A stretch of 35,382 nt of DNA from Peptoniphilus_A olsenii (GTDB lineage Bacteria; Bacillota; Clostridia; Tissierellales; Peptoniphilaceae): contig NZ_JBEPMA010000019.1 in the NCBI RefSeq assembly GCF_040545475.1, positions 1-35,382 of the forward strand, written 5' to 3'. The translations under genes were made by a program, and so were the position numbers. This document shows positions 25,747 to 34,112 of the stretch, in pieces (position 1 is the stretch's first letter; each line of letters starts with the position of its first letter). A model generated the notes under the pieces. The model worked only from the letters and a program-made list of their open reading frames with translations, was not told where the DNA came from and searched no databases.

Positions 25747-26503
25747 CGAAAAAATCCCTTAATGGTGAAGATGGGTCGGCTCCTTCTTGTAAAATTCTTC
25801 CTGGCTTAGATAAATAAGCAAGTCTGCCAGCTTTGATGCCAAGTTTAAAAGCTTCTGCCATCATAGTGATATCTGATGCTGTTGCAATTCCAGTATTTGC
25901 CATGATAGCAGCTGCACCCATTTCCATGGCTTCTGCTGCATGGGAAGGAACTCCAATTCCTGCATCGACAATTACAGGTAAATCAATTTCGTCTATTATT
26001 ATTTTGATAAAAGCTTTAGTTTGAAGGCCTTTATTGCTGCCAATAGGGGAAGCAAGTGGCATGATAGAAGCGGCTCCAGCTTTTTCTAAATCTCTTGCTA
26101 CATTTAAATCAGGATACATATATGGAAGTACTACAAAGCCCTCGTCTGCTAATATTTTAGTAGCTTTAATTGTCTCTTCATTGTCAGGTAGCAGATATTT
26201 TGTATCGCGCATTATTTCTATTTTGATATAATTTCCACAACCCATTTCTTTAGCTAATCGTGCAATTCTTATGGCTTCATCGGCATTTCTTGCACCAGAA
26301 GTATTAGGGATAATAGTTACATGTTTGGGTACGAAATTTAATATGTTTTCAACATCATTTGTATTCGCTCTCCTAAGAGCTACTGTAATCATCTCACATT
26401 CAGCACTTTCAACAGCAGCTTTTATTAGTTTTGGGGAATATTTTCCTGATCCCAAGATAAATCTCGAGTTAAATTCTTTGTTTCCTAGTTTAAATTTGTC
26501 CAT
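25730..26503 (-). CDS. thiG: Thiazole synthase
   Basis: 257 residues, a (beta/alpha)8 barrel that builds the thiazole phosphate ring from deoxyxylulose 5-phosphate, dehydroglycine and ThiS thiocarboxylate. Seen: FILGSGKY, VALRR, TIIPNTSGARNADEAIR, the Schiff-base lysine region NYIKIEIMRD (Lys94), PLASPIGSNKGLQ and VDAGIGVPSHAAEAMEMGA. Length matches the family. It overlaps thiF by 14 bases and thiH by 17, so the operon is tightly coupled. AAAGGAGA precedes the ATG. Confidence 0.97.
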   Translation of the reverse strand: MDKFKLGNKEFNSRFILGSGKYSPKLIKAAVESAECEMITVALRRANTNDVENILNFVPKHVTIIPNTSGARNADEAIRIARLAKEMGCGNYIKIEIMRDTKYLLPDNEETIKATKILADEGFVVLPYMYPDLNVARDLEKAGAASIMPLASPIGSNKGLQTKAFIKIIIDEIDLPVIVDAGIGVPSHAAEAMEMGAAAIMANTGIATASDITMMAEAFKLGIKAGRLAYLSKPGRILQEGADPSSPLRDFFDDETR

Positions 26504-27104
26504 GTTTTTCTCCTTTGATTAATAATTTTATTGCCTCAATTGCTTGAATGGAAGCAATTAAATTAACTTTTGGTGAATACAGCCCTAAGTCTTCTTCAGA
26601 GCAAAAATCACCAACGACTTTTATATTTGAAAAGTCCTTAGATTTTATACCATCATAATTTAATCCTGCAACACCTGAGGCACATATTAATTTTTTGTCT
26701 TGTCTTTTTAAAAAATAATCAAATAACATAGTCTTGGATAATTTGTCGTCAAAAGCTTCTATAAACACATCAGATAATTCAATGTATTTATCTAAATTGT
26801 TCTCGTTTAATTTAATTTTAAATGCATTTATTTTTATGTAGGGAATTGCATCTAAAATATGCTTTTTACAAGCTACTACTTTGAAATGTCCTAAATCTTT
26901 AATTTCGTAGTTCTGACGATTGAGATTAGAATAATCTACTTTGTCATAGTCGAATATATTAATTTGTGAAACACCGGCTCTTGCGAGCATAAATGCTATA
27001 TTGGAGCCCAAACCACCACATCCAAAAATAGTAATTTTAGAATTAGACAATTTTTTATTAATATAATCACATTGACGCGATAATACTTTGTCTCGAATAA
27101 TCAA
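26490..27104 (-). CDS. thiF: ThiS adenylyltransferase
   Basis: 204 residues, E1-like. It adenylates the C-terminal Gly of ThiS so that sulfur can be loaded. Seen: the nucleotide-binding ITIFGCGGLGSNIAFMLARA, then INIFDYDKVDYSNLNRQNY with the catalytic Arg, and an IEAFDDKLSK segment. It lacks the zinc-binding CxxC pairs and the C-terminal extension of the E. coli protein and matches the short clostridial form. It overlaps thiS by 4 bases. Confidence 0.93.
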   Translation of the reverse strand: MIIRDKVLSRQCDYINKKLSNSKITIFGCGGLGSNIAFMLARAGVSQINIFDYDKVDYSNLNRQNYEIKDLGHFKVVACKKHILDAIPYIKINAFKIKLNENNLDKYIELSDVFIEAFDDKLSKTMLFDYFLKRQDKKLICASGVAGLNYDGIKSKDFSNIKVVGDFCSEEDLGLYSPKVNLIASIQAIEAIKLLIKGEKHGQI

Positions 27105-27298
27105 CCACCTCCAATAAAGGAAAAAACTTCAATATTCATATTATCTTTTACCTGAAAAAATTTGTATTCTTCTCTTTTTACTAAATTTTTGTCAACTTCA
27201 ATTACAACTAATTTAGGATTGTAATTATTGTTTTCTAAAAAAGAATAAAGAGAGACTTCTTTTTTAAGTGAAACTTTTTTTCCATTGATTGTTACCAT
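27101..27298 (-). CDS. thiS: Sulfur carrier protein ThiS
   Basis: 65 residues, ubiquitin-like beta-grasp fold (MVTINGKKVSLKKEVSLYSF), ending in the essential Gly-Gly tail (FSFIGGG, with one extra Gly). ThiF activates this end and sulfur is transferred for thiazole formation. ATG 27298 is preferred: GAGGAG lies 6 bases before it, while the ATG at 27304 directly abuts that site. It is the first gene after the riboswitch. Confidence 0.92.
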   Translation of the reverse strand: MVTINGKKVSLKKEVSLYSFLENNNYNPKLVVIEVDKNLVKREEYKFFQVKDNMNIEVFSFIGGG

Positions 27299-27314
27299 TT
27301 TCATCTCCTCATAA

Positions 27315-27345
27315 TAAAAAAAGATACACCAAAAATGACGTATCT
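27315..27345 (-). terminator. Riboswitch-controlled intrinsic terminator
   Basis: On the minus strand AGATAC (27345-27340) and GTATCT (27327-27322) form a hairpin followed by a run of seven T, just after the TPP aptamer and before the thiS ribosome site. This layout suggests that TPP binding favours termination. Confidence 0.8.
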
Positions 27346-27349
27346 AAAC

Positions 27350-27440
27350 AGAACTATATCCCTACGTTGGCATTATCCAAATCAGGTTCTGGGTCAAGAC
27401 GTCAGTCTACTCTCAGCAAGCTCATGCAAGCTCCCCATGA
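27350..27440 (-). promoter_or_regulatory. TPP (thi-box) riboswitch aptamer
   Basis: Read on the minus strand, the region has the conserved thi-box parts in order: GGGGAGCTTGCATGAGC, CTGAGA, GACCCAGAACCTGAT, TGGATAATGCCA and CGTAGGGA. These make up the P2-P5 helices that bind thiamine pyrophosphate. It is followed by a terminator and then thiSFGH, so the operon should be switched off when TPP is plentiful. Confidence 0.97.
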
Positions 27441-27460
27441 ATATTTAATTATTTAAATTG

Positions 27461-27489
27461 ATTATATTACTTAATATTTTTATTGTCAA
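27461..27489 (-). promoter_or_regulatory. Sigma-A promoter of thiSFGH
   Basis: On the minus strand TTGACA (27489-27484), 17 bases, TATAAT (27466-27461): full consensus. Transcription would begin near 27454, about 14 bases before the riboswitch. The rest of the 27305-27714 gap holds this leader and the DMT terminator. Confidence 0.9.
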
Positions 27490-27611
27490 TTCTCATGCTA
27501 ATACTTATATATTAGTATGTAGAATATTAACTAAACTAAAAAATAATACAAGATATTATAGCTTCAAGAACTTTAGAAATAATAAATATATAATCTGCAC
27601 ATTTTATAATA

Positions 27612-27661
27612 AAAAGGCGTACTCTAATCATCTATAGTAGATAAATAAAAGTACGTCTTTT
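27612..27661 (-). terminator. Terminator of the yfcC-DMT operon
   Basis: AAAAGGCGTACT (27612-27623) and AGTACGTCTTTT (27650-27661) pair with one wobble or mismatch; on the minus strand a T run follows. It lies about 55 bases past the DMT gene's stop. Confidence 0.7.
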
Positions 27662-27714
27662 ATAATTTTTAAATTTGATTATATACATTATTTTTTATCG
27701 TATTTGATATAAAA

Positions 27715-28620
27715 TCATATATCTGTTTTTTTGACACTAGGTTTAATTGTGTGTTTTTTGCCGTTGCTGCTAACAAGGTATAAGGTGCAATTACAAATAA
27801 CTATTATAGATAAAACTTGGATAAATGTAATTTTTTCACCAAGCAGAGCAATTCCTATTAAAACAGAAGTTATAGGTTCAAAAGTACTCAATATAGAAGT
27901 ATATTTAGCGCCAATTGAAGCTATTGCTCTTTGATAAAGTGAAGTTGCACCTAAAGTTAAAATTACAGAATAGACAATTGCAATAATCCATTCTCTTCCA
28001 CTTAAATCCAATTTTATATTCTCTTTTGTTATGACAGAATAAATTATAAGTATAATAGTAGAGAGTAAGTTCACATAAAATAGTCTAGCGTTTTTATTAA
28101 TTGATTTTAACCCATCATTTTCTAAAGTATAAGAATATATGCTGTATGTTAGAGCAGAAATGAGAGCTAAAATTATGCCATAAATATTAATTGAGGATTT
28201 TGAATTAGCTAAAAAAGGTATTGCAAGGGTGCACATAATAATAGCTTCCATCTCTCCAACATGTGGTATCTTCTTCATTTTAATAGATACCATTATAAAT
28301 ATAATAACTGGATAGGCGAAGTGAATACTTGTCACAGCACCTGAATCCATGTGATTACATGCCTTAAAAAGAGTAAGACTTGTAAATACAAATCCTAATG
28401 ATGCAACAAACAACAACTTGGCTTCTTTAAAAGATATTTTAAAAGGCTGCTTTTTTGCTTTGCCAATTATAAAAATAAATCCTAGTGATAAACACATTCT
28501 ACAAAATGCAGCCGATATTTCATTTGCTCCAAAACTATAAATAAATTTTGTAAAAAGAGGCATTGCCCCGAAAATTGTCGCAGAAAATATGGCTTCAATA
28601 ATACCACTTTTTTTAATAAT
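27715..28620 (-). CDS. EamA/DMT-family transporter with a non-standard ATT start
   Basis: With ATT 28620 as start it is 301 residues and about ten membrane helices, normal for EamA (drug/metabolite transporter) proteins. The first ATG, at 28563, would remove most of helix 1 (IIEAIFSATIFGAMPLF). The ribosome site AAGGAGGG (28631-28624) is placed for a start at 28620 or 28617, where the DNA reads ATT ATT AAA AAA; ATG ATT AAA AAA would be expected. So the start codon seems to have mutated from ATG to ATT, a rare but usable initiator. Substrate unknown. It is co-transcribed with the transporter gene 22 bases upstream. Confidence 0.8.
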   Translation of the reverse strand: MIKKSGIIEAIFSATIFGAMPLFTKFIYSFGANEISAAFCRMCLSLGFIFIIGKAKKQPFKISFKEAKLLFVASLGFVFTSLTLFKACNHMDSGAVTSIHFAYPVIIFIMVSIKMKKIPHVGEMEAIIMCTLAIPFLANSKSSINIYGIILALISALTYSIYSYTLENDGLKSINKNARLFYVNLLSTIILIIYSVITKENIKLDLSGREWIIAIVYSVILTLGATSLYQRAIASIGAKYTSILSTFEPITSVLIGIALLGEKITFIQVLSIIVICNCTLYLVSSNGKKHTIKPSVKKTDI

Positions 28621-28642
28621 TAGCCCTCCTTATTGTTTTAAA

Positions 28643-30046
28643 TTAAATTGGTCCATAACCTATTACGGTTGCAACAACTAGTACAATTGAACATACTAAA
28701 TACCACCATAATAATAATTTGAAAAACCATTTCATCCATTTTCCATAAGAAAAACCACCTATGGCAATGGCTGCCATTAAATCTCCAGCTGTTGGAGTTA
28801 AAAGGTTTGTAATACCATCTCCAAATTGGAAAGCCATAACTGCCGTTTGACGAGTAAGACCAGTAACATCAGCAAGTGGAGTCATAATCGGCATACTCAC
28901 AACTGCTTGTCCAGTTCCAGATGGAATAAATACATTTATAGCACTTTGGAAAATAAACATACCTATGGCAGAAATTTCTAGTGGAAGTCCCATAACAAAT
29001 TTTGAGAATGCATTTACTATTACGTCTAGGATATTTCCGTCCATCATAATTATAGTAATAGCTCTAGCAAATCCAACGCAAAGAGCTGCATACAAAAGAT
29101 TGCCAGCTCCTTTAACAAATTCTTCAGCAATTTCATTTACACTTAGACCACTAATAAGGCCCATAATAATACCAGAACCAACAAATACAGCTGCTATTTC
29201 AGGTAAATAAAAATCATAATTTATAACACCGTATACTAAGACAACAATTGCTAGAAAAAATGTTAATAAAACTAATTTATGTTTTCTGGTAAATTTGACT
29301 TCCTCTGAAAGTAAATTACTTTCACGATAAGGAGATTTTAAGTCTTCTTCATAAACCACAGATAGTTTTGGATTTTTTAAAATTTTACCAGCATAACGAT
29401 AAATATAAATTATTGTTGTGATTAAAAGTGCAACAAATGCTACAACTCTAAGTCCAATTCCAGAATATAATGGAACATTAGAAATTTTTTGTGCTGTAGC
29501 TATAGTAAATGGATTTAATATCGCACCAATATAACCAATTCCAACTCCGCACATTCCCAGGGCAACCCCAGTTATGGAGTCAAACCCTAGGGCCAAACAT
29601 AAAGTAATTTGAAGAGGCAAAAATGCAAGACATTCTTCAAAGTTACCTATGATAGCACCACCTAAGCCCCAAAAAGCTAAGATAACAGGGATTACCATTC
29701 TTTCTTTTCCTTTTAAATTAATTATGGCCGCTTTTAATAGAGAATCTAGGGCGCCAGTTCCTTTTAATATTCCAAATATTCCACCAATTATTAATAAAAA
29801 GTTTATTATTTCGGCGGATTCGTTCAAACCTTGTGGAATTGCTTTCAAAATACCCCAAGGAGAAACAGGGCTGTTGTCAACATGATGAAAACTATTCGGA
29901 TCAGCCACTTCAACTTGTGTTATTGGATCAACTACTCTTGTATATTCACCTGCAGGCAATATGTAGGTAAGTAGTGACGCAACAATCAACAGGATAACGA
30001 TTAGTACCAGTGCATCTGGAGCTTTTAGTTTAAATTTCTTTTTCAT
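28643..30046 (-). CDS. YfcC-family transporter (C4-dicarboxylate/amino acid carrier type)
   Basis: 467 residues with about 12 membrane helices. The N-terminus APDALVLIVILLIVASLLTY then ILPAGEYTR, the segments GNFEECLAF and the helix-hairpin FIPSGTGQAVVSMPIMTPLA are hallmarks of the YfcC/DcuC-like group. Members are thought to move amino acids such as arginine/ornithine, or dicarboxylates. AGGAGT lies before the ATG on the minus strand. It is divergent from a TetR gene that is followed by a dipeptidase gene, suggesting peptide or amino acid use; this is inference. Confidence 0.87.
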   Translation of the reverse strand: MKKKFKLKAPDALVLIVILLIVASLLTYILPAGEYTRVVDPITQVEVADPNSFHHVDNSPVSPWGILKAIPQGLNESAEIINFLLIIGGIFGILKGTGALDSLLKAAIINLKGKERMVIPVILAFWGLGGAIIGNFEECLAFLPLQITLCLALGFDSITGVALGMCGVGIGYIGAILNPFTIATAQKISNVPLYSGIGLRVVAFVALLITTIIYIYRYAGKILKNPKLSVVYEEDLKSPYRESNLLSEEVKFTRKHKLVLLTFFLAIVVLVYGVINYDFYLPEIAAVFVGSGIIMGLISGLSVNEIAEEFVKGAGNLLYAALCVGFARAITIIMMDGNILDVIVNAFSKFVMGLPLEISAIGMFIFQSAINVFIPSGTGQAVVSMPIMTPLADVTGLTRQTAVMAFQFGDGITNLLTPTAGDLMAAIAIGGFSYGKWMKWFFKLLLWWYLVCSIVLVVATVIGYGPI

Positions 30047-30092
30047 AAATTACTCCTAATTCTGATTGAAATATTATCGTGATTATATTATA

Positions 30093-30121
30093 ATTATAGT
30101 TATAGAAAATAAGATTGTCAA
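30093..30121 (-). promoter_or_regulatory. Promoter of the yfcC-DMT operon with AT palindrome at -10
   Basis: Minus-strand TTGACA (30121-30116), 17 bases, TATAAT (30098-30093), full consensus. The -10 lies inside a palindromic TATAATTATA, a possible site for the adjacent TetR-type regulator. Confidence 0.85.
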
Positions 30122-30149
30122 TGATTTTTAAAAATTTTTGGAGGTTTCT

Positions 30150-30797
30150 ATGAAGTTAAAAGAAAAAAGAATGATGAGTTATTTTATTGAAGCGACTCGT
30201 GAAATAATAGATGAAGAAGGTATTAATAAAGTAACAATTAGAAGAATTGCAGATAAATCAGGATATAATTCAGCTACATTATATAATTATTTTAAAAATT
30301 TAGATGTGCTATTGATTTACGCATCTATTTCATATTTTAAAGATTATATCGAAGATTTGAGGAGAAGGGTAAATAAAGTAAAAGATCCTATTGAAAGATA
30401 CGTAGCAATTTATGAAGTGTTTAATGATTTTAGTTTTAAGTACCCAGATATATATTTTAATATGTTTTATGGAATATATAATGATATGTTATCAGATATA
30501 ATTAAAGAATATTATTTGATATTTCCTGAAGAATTAGAAGAAGTTGATGAAGATTTATCTACAATGCTCACTTCAGGTGATATGTATAAAAGAGATCAGG
30601 CAATAACAAAAGAATTTAAGTGTTTAGGGTTTTCACAAGAAGATGTAGATTTTATTATTGAAACTACAATTAGGGTTCATACTTCATATCTGCATCAAGT
30701 AGTAATCAATAAAAATATTGACAAAAAAGCACATAGCGAGTCATTTATTGTATATTTGAAAGAATTGATAAAAAGGGTAGGAGATAATAATGAGTAA
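30150..30797 (+). CDS. TetR-family transcriptional regulator
   Basis: 215 residues. N-terminal helix-turn-helix: FIEATREIIDEEGINKVTIR then RIADKSGYNSATLYNYFKN and LDVLLIYASISYF; the C-terminal domain is helical and unassigned. ATG 30150 is preferred because GGAGG lies at 30140-30144; the upstream ATG/TTG options sit on that site. It is divergent from yfcC and overlaps the pepD remnant by 8 bases, so it likely controls both transport and dipeptidase. Confidence 0.9.
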   Translation: MKLKEKRMMSYFIEATREIIDEEGINKVTIRRIADKSGYNSATLYNYFKNLDVLLIYASISYFKDYIEDLRRRVNKVKDPIERYVAIYEVFNDFSFKYPDIYFNMFYGIYNDMLSDIIKEYYLIFPEELEEVDEDLSTMLTSGDMYKRDQAITKEFKCLGFSQEDVDFIIETTIRVHTSYLHQVVINKNIDKKAHSESFIVYLKELIKRVGDNNE

Positions 30798-32205
30798 AGT
30801 TTTAGAATAATTTTTAGAAATTACAAAAATACCAAGACCAAGTTTTCATGAAGAAAAAATCAGAGATTATATTTATGAATTTGGGAAAAAATTAAATTTA
30901 GAAGTTTATAAAGATAATTATAAAAATGTTGTCATTAGAAAAAAAGCAAGCAAAGGTTATGAAGAATATGTTCCGATTGCTTTACAAGTACATATTGACA
31001 TGGTCTGTGAAAAAGCTCCTGGTGTAGAAATTGACTTTTTAAATGATGGCTTAAAATATTTTATAGATGGGGACATAGTATCAACGCATGGGAGAACAAG
31101 TCTTGGAGCAGATAATGGCCTTGGTATAGCCTCAATACTGACAATTTTAAGTGACAACTCGCTCAAACATCCAGAAATTGAAGCAATATTTACCAGCTCG
31201 GAAGAAGAAGATTTTTCGGGAGCGGCAAATTTAGATGGGGATATATTAAAAGCACGACATATATTAAATTTGGATCATTGTGTAGAAAATGAAATATTAT
31301 CTTCTAGTGCTGGTGGAATAACTGTTACATCGACCAAGAAATTAAATAAAATACAAAATGACGATTTGAAGCCATTTACAATTACATTATCAGGTCTACT
31401 AGGAGGTCATTCTGGAGAAGATATACACAAGGGACGTGGAAATAGTAATATACTTTTATTTAGATTTTTGAAATATATAGACATGCCTTTCGATATTAAC
31501 TCGATAAATGGTGGTAGTTTCAGATTGGCTATACCTAGAGAAAGTAGTATCACTATAGGCATAGAAGATGAAACACAATTATTAAAAAAAAGAGATGAAT
31601 TTTTAGAAATACTCAAATTAGAATTTCCTAAAGTAAAAGATTTAGATATTAAGATAGAAAAAACTTCAGCAAATTACTATTATAATAATCAATTTAATAA
31701 AGAAATCATCAATTTTATTTTGTTATTGCCAGTTGATGTAGTATTTCTTTCGAATTTTTTTGATAAAATGGTCGATACTTCAAATAATGTCGGTGAAATT
31801 TATATAAAAAATGATAATTTAGTAGTAATATCTGATATAAGAGCAAGTTATGACTCACAAAGATCATTTGTTGTAGATAAAATAACTGCTTTATCAGAAA
31901 TTTTAGGTTTCAATTATGAAGTTTGGGGACCTTACTATTCATGGGCGTTTAAAGAAGACTCACCACTTAGGGATTTAGCCCAAGAGATTTATAAAGACAT
32001 CTTTGATAACTTAAAAATAGTACCAATACATGCAGGGCTTGAGTGTGGATTTTTTGCTGCAAAAATAAAGAATGCAGATATAATCTCAATTGGACCAAAT
32101 TAATGGGATTTTCACAGTCCTGACGAAGCATTTAGTATAAAGAGTTTGAATAAATTTTACGAAAATTTATTAACTATATTAAAAAGAGCGAAATTTAAAG
32201 AATAA
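30790..32205 (+). pseudogene. pepD: Aminoacyl-histidine dipeptidase (M20) with two in-frame TAA stops
   Basis: ATG 30790 overlaps the tetR end. The frame reads MSKVLE, TAA (30808-30810), FLEITKIPRPSFHEEKIRDY and continues without shift to SIGPN, TAA (32101-32103), then WDFHSPDEAFSIKSLNKFYE to the true stop at 32205, 471 codons, the normal PepD length (about 480). Metal-site elements remain: VHIDMVC, GADNGLG, TSSEEEDF, HAGLECG and HSPDE. The usual Asp-x-Glu-x-Glu after LNLD reads LNLDHCVENE. The longest uninterrupted start is TTG or ATG after codon 7. Two stops without a shift suggest recent loss, assembly error or (unlikely) readthrough. Confidence 0.85.
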
Positions 32206-32256
32206 AAACAGTATTTTAACATAAAATATATTTGATATAATTAATTAGGTGATAAA

Positions 32257-32562
32257 ATGAAGAAATTATTATTTAATATATTTGATAATTTATGTTTTAG
32301 TGAAAAAGAAGAAATTCTAAATTTAATTTATGAAGATGACTCTTTAAAAATAATAAGGATACTATCATTAAATCAAATTACGAAAGTATATGACCAAGAG
32401 GAATTAGAGATAGTATTGTTATTTGATGGAGAAGCTAGTATAAAATTTGATGATGAAATTGTCGATTTGAAAAAAGGCGATGTACTTAAAATACCACCTC
32501 ACACAAAGCATAAAGTTATTAAACAAAAAAGAGCAGTTTGGTTTTGTGTATTCAAGAAGTAG
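32257..32562 (+). CDS. Small cupin-domain protein
   Basis: 101 residues, one cupin barrel: LEIVLLFDGEASIKFDDEIV, then LKKGDVLKIPPHTKHKV. The second motif keeps the PPHTKH histidine, but the first lacks the usual HxH, so metal binding is uncertain. AGGTGAT precedes the ATG and a TATAAT at 32234-32239 lies just upstream. Function unknown; it ends 6 bases before the nuclease gene. Confidence 0.8.
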   Translation: MKKLLFNIFDNLCFSEKEEILNLIYEDDSLKIIRILSLNQITKVYDQEELEIVLLFDGEASIKFDDEIVDLKKGDVLKIPPHTKHKVIKQKRAVWFCVFKK

Positions 32563-32568
32563 GTAAAA

Positions 32569-33327
32569 ATGTCAAATAGAAATACGAAAAATAATAAAAA
32601 AATAACAATAGTCATATTACTTGTATTGACAATAATAGGTTCATTACTTGGTGATATAAATATAATAAAAGATTACGAAAAAAGTAGTGGACTTGGTCAT
32701 GGTTTTTCAAGCTTATTAGAAGATTTAGGTATATTTAATAGAAATAAGTATAAGGTAACAGAACATTCCAAGTACTATGTCATAGATAAAAATCCTCCAC
32801 ATTTTAGTAAAAAAGATTTAGAGAATAGAAAAGTATTTGAAAAGTATTCTCCTCTTGATAAATTAAATAGAGTAGGACCAGCGAATGCTCTTTTAGGAAG
32901 AGAACTTATGCCAACCGAGAAGAGAGGAGATATATCTAAAGTATATCCTACTGGTTGGAAGCAAAAAAGATATGACTTTATAGATAATAAAATGCTCTAT
33001 AATAGATGCCATTTGATTGGATTTCAACTAGCAGGAGAAAATGATAATTGGTTAAATTTAATGACAGGAACAAGATCTTTCAATACAGAAGGGATGCTTC
33101 CTTTTGAGAATGCTGTGGCAAATTACATTAGAGATACAGGAAAAAAAGTAAGATATAGAGTAACTCCGATATTTAGAGAAGACGAACTCGTGGCAAGAGG
33201 GGTTATCATGGAAGCTTACAGCGTTGAAGATGGAGGCAAGTCTATTAATTTTAGAGTCTTAGTCAAAAATATAGAAGAAGGCGTAAATATTGATTATAAA
33301 ACTGGTAGGAGTAAAATAATAAAATAA
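32569..33327 (+). CDS. EndA-type DNA/RNA non-specific endonuclease, membrane anchored
   Basis: 252 residues. A basic start and one membrane helix (about residues 12-30) act as an uncleaved anchor or signal. The catalytic domain has YNRCHLIGFQLAGEN, the Firmicute form of the DRGH motif (His about 147), and NLMTGTRSFN, with the metal-binding Asn. The family includes pneumococcal EndA. It probably degrades extracellular DNA for nutrition or uptake. It has an Asp-to-Asn and Gly-to-Cys change from strict DRGH, usual for this subgroup. The cupin gene 6 bases upstream is likely co-transcribed. Confidence 0.87.
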   Translation: MSNRNTKNNKKITIVILLVLTIIGSLLGDINIIKDYEKSSGLGHGFSSLLEDLGIFNRNKYKVTEHSKYYVIDKNPPHFSKKDLENRKVFEKYSPLDKLNRVGPANALLGRELMPTEKRGDISKVYPTGWKQKRYDFIDNKMLYNRCHLIGFQLAGENDNWLNLMTGTRSFNTEGMLPFENAVANYIRDTGKKVRYRVTPIFREDELVARGVIMEAYSVEDGGKSINFRVLVKNIEEGVNIDYKTGRSKIIK

Positions 33328-33330
33328 TGA

Positions 33331-33358
33331 TTGACAGTGATACTTTCTGTGATATAAT
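33331..33358 (+). promoter_or_regulatory. Promoter of trmB
   Basis: TTGACA (33331-33336), 16 bases, TATAAT (33353-33358), directly after the nuclease stop. A 5' leader of about 32 bases would precede the trmB ATG. Confidence 0.87.
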
Positions 33359-33396
33359 ACCTAAATTGAAATAAGAAATTAATCGAGGGATGTATT

Positions 33397-34035
33397 ATGA
33401 GACTTAGAAAGAAACACTTTGCAATACCTGAAATGCACGAAAATCCCTATGTTTACTTTGATGGTGAAAAAAACAAAGGTCATTGGGCTGAAGTTTTTGG
33501 AAACAACAATCCAATATATTTGGAAATAGGAGCAGGCAAAGGGAAATTTACGATAGAATCAGCAAAACTTCATAAAGATATAAACTATATTATGGTAGAT
33601 TTGGAAACAAATGCCCTAATATATGCTACTAGAAAAATATTAGAAGAAGAGTTAACAAATGTCAGAGCTATGCCAATAAACGCAGAAAATATTCTTGAAT
33701 ATTTCGCAGAAGGAGAAATGGATAGAATTTATATAAATTTTTGTAATCCATGGCCTAAACTTAGACATCAAAAGAGGAGATTAACATATCCTAGATTTCT
33801 AGAAAAATATAAAGTAATTCTGAAAGAAAAATCTCAAATTTATTTTAAAACGGACGACTTAGATTTATTTGAAGCTAGTTTAGAATATTTTAGAGAATCT
33901 GGGTTTTCAGAACTTGTTGCAGATTTTGATATGTCAAACGAAGAATATCCTCAGAATATAGTAACAGAATATGAAAAAAAATTTAGAAATTTAGGTATAC
34001 CAATAAAATTTGGAGTATTTGAACACTACAATTGA
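33397..34035 (+). CDS. trmB: tRNA (guanine-N7-)-methyltransferase
   Basis: 212 residues. TrmB makes m7G46 in the variable loop of many tRNAs with SAM. Seen: MRLRKKHFAIPEM, SAM-binding YLEIGAGKGKF, NFCNPWPKLRHQKRRLTYP, FKTDDLDLFEASLEYF and the closing TEYEKKFRNLGIPIKF. In many bacteria the third motif is FSDPWPK; here Asp is Asn. GAGGG precedes the ATG and the gene has its own promoter. Confidence 0.96.
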   Translation: MRLRKKHFAIPEMHENPYVYFDGEKNKGHWAEVFGNNNPIYLEIGAGKGKFTIESAKLHKDINYIMVDLETNALIYATRKILEEELTNVRAMPINAENILEYFAEGEMDRIYINFCNPWPKLRHQKRRLTYPRFLEKYKVILKEKSQIYFKTDDLDLFEASLEYFRESGFSELVADFDMSNEEYPQNIVTEYEKKFRNLGIPIKFGVFEHYN

Positions 34036-34055
34036 AAACCTATATAAATAATTGG

Positions 34056-34084
34056 TTGACGATATAAAATATAATTTGTATAAT
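34056..34084 (+). promoter_or_regulatory. Promoter of bioB
   Basis: TTGACG (34056-34061), 17 bases, TATAAT (34079-34084). The transcript would begin near 34091, leaving a leader of only about 13 bases before ATG 34104. Confidence 0.88.
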
Positions 34085-34112
34085 ATCCATAGGTGATAAA
34101 CTTATGGATATT
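34082..34112. promoter_or_regulatory. Palindromic operator candidate spanning the bioB -10 to start codon
   Basis: AATATCCATA (34082-34091) and TATGGATATT (34103-34112) are exact reverse complements around an 11-base loop that holds the ribosome site AGGTG. The left arm overlaps the -10 and lies largely before the likely transcription start, so this is better read as a DNA operator than an RNA hairpin. It does not match BirA or other biotin-regulator sites I know. Confidence 0.5.

Noticed and set aside
30808..32103. Reassigned TAA codons
   Set aside because: Most genes in the window end normally in TAA, so a recoded stop is not tenable; pseudogene or assembly error is more likely.
34082..34112. 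RNA thermometer or riboswitch at bioB
   Set aside because: The left arm lies mostly upstream of the predicted transcription start, so the hairpin would not form in the mRNA.
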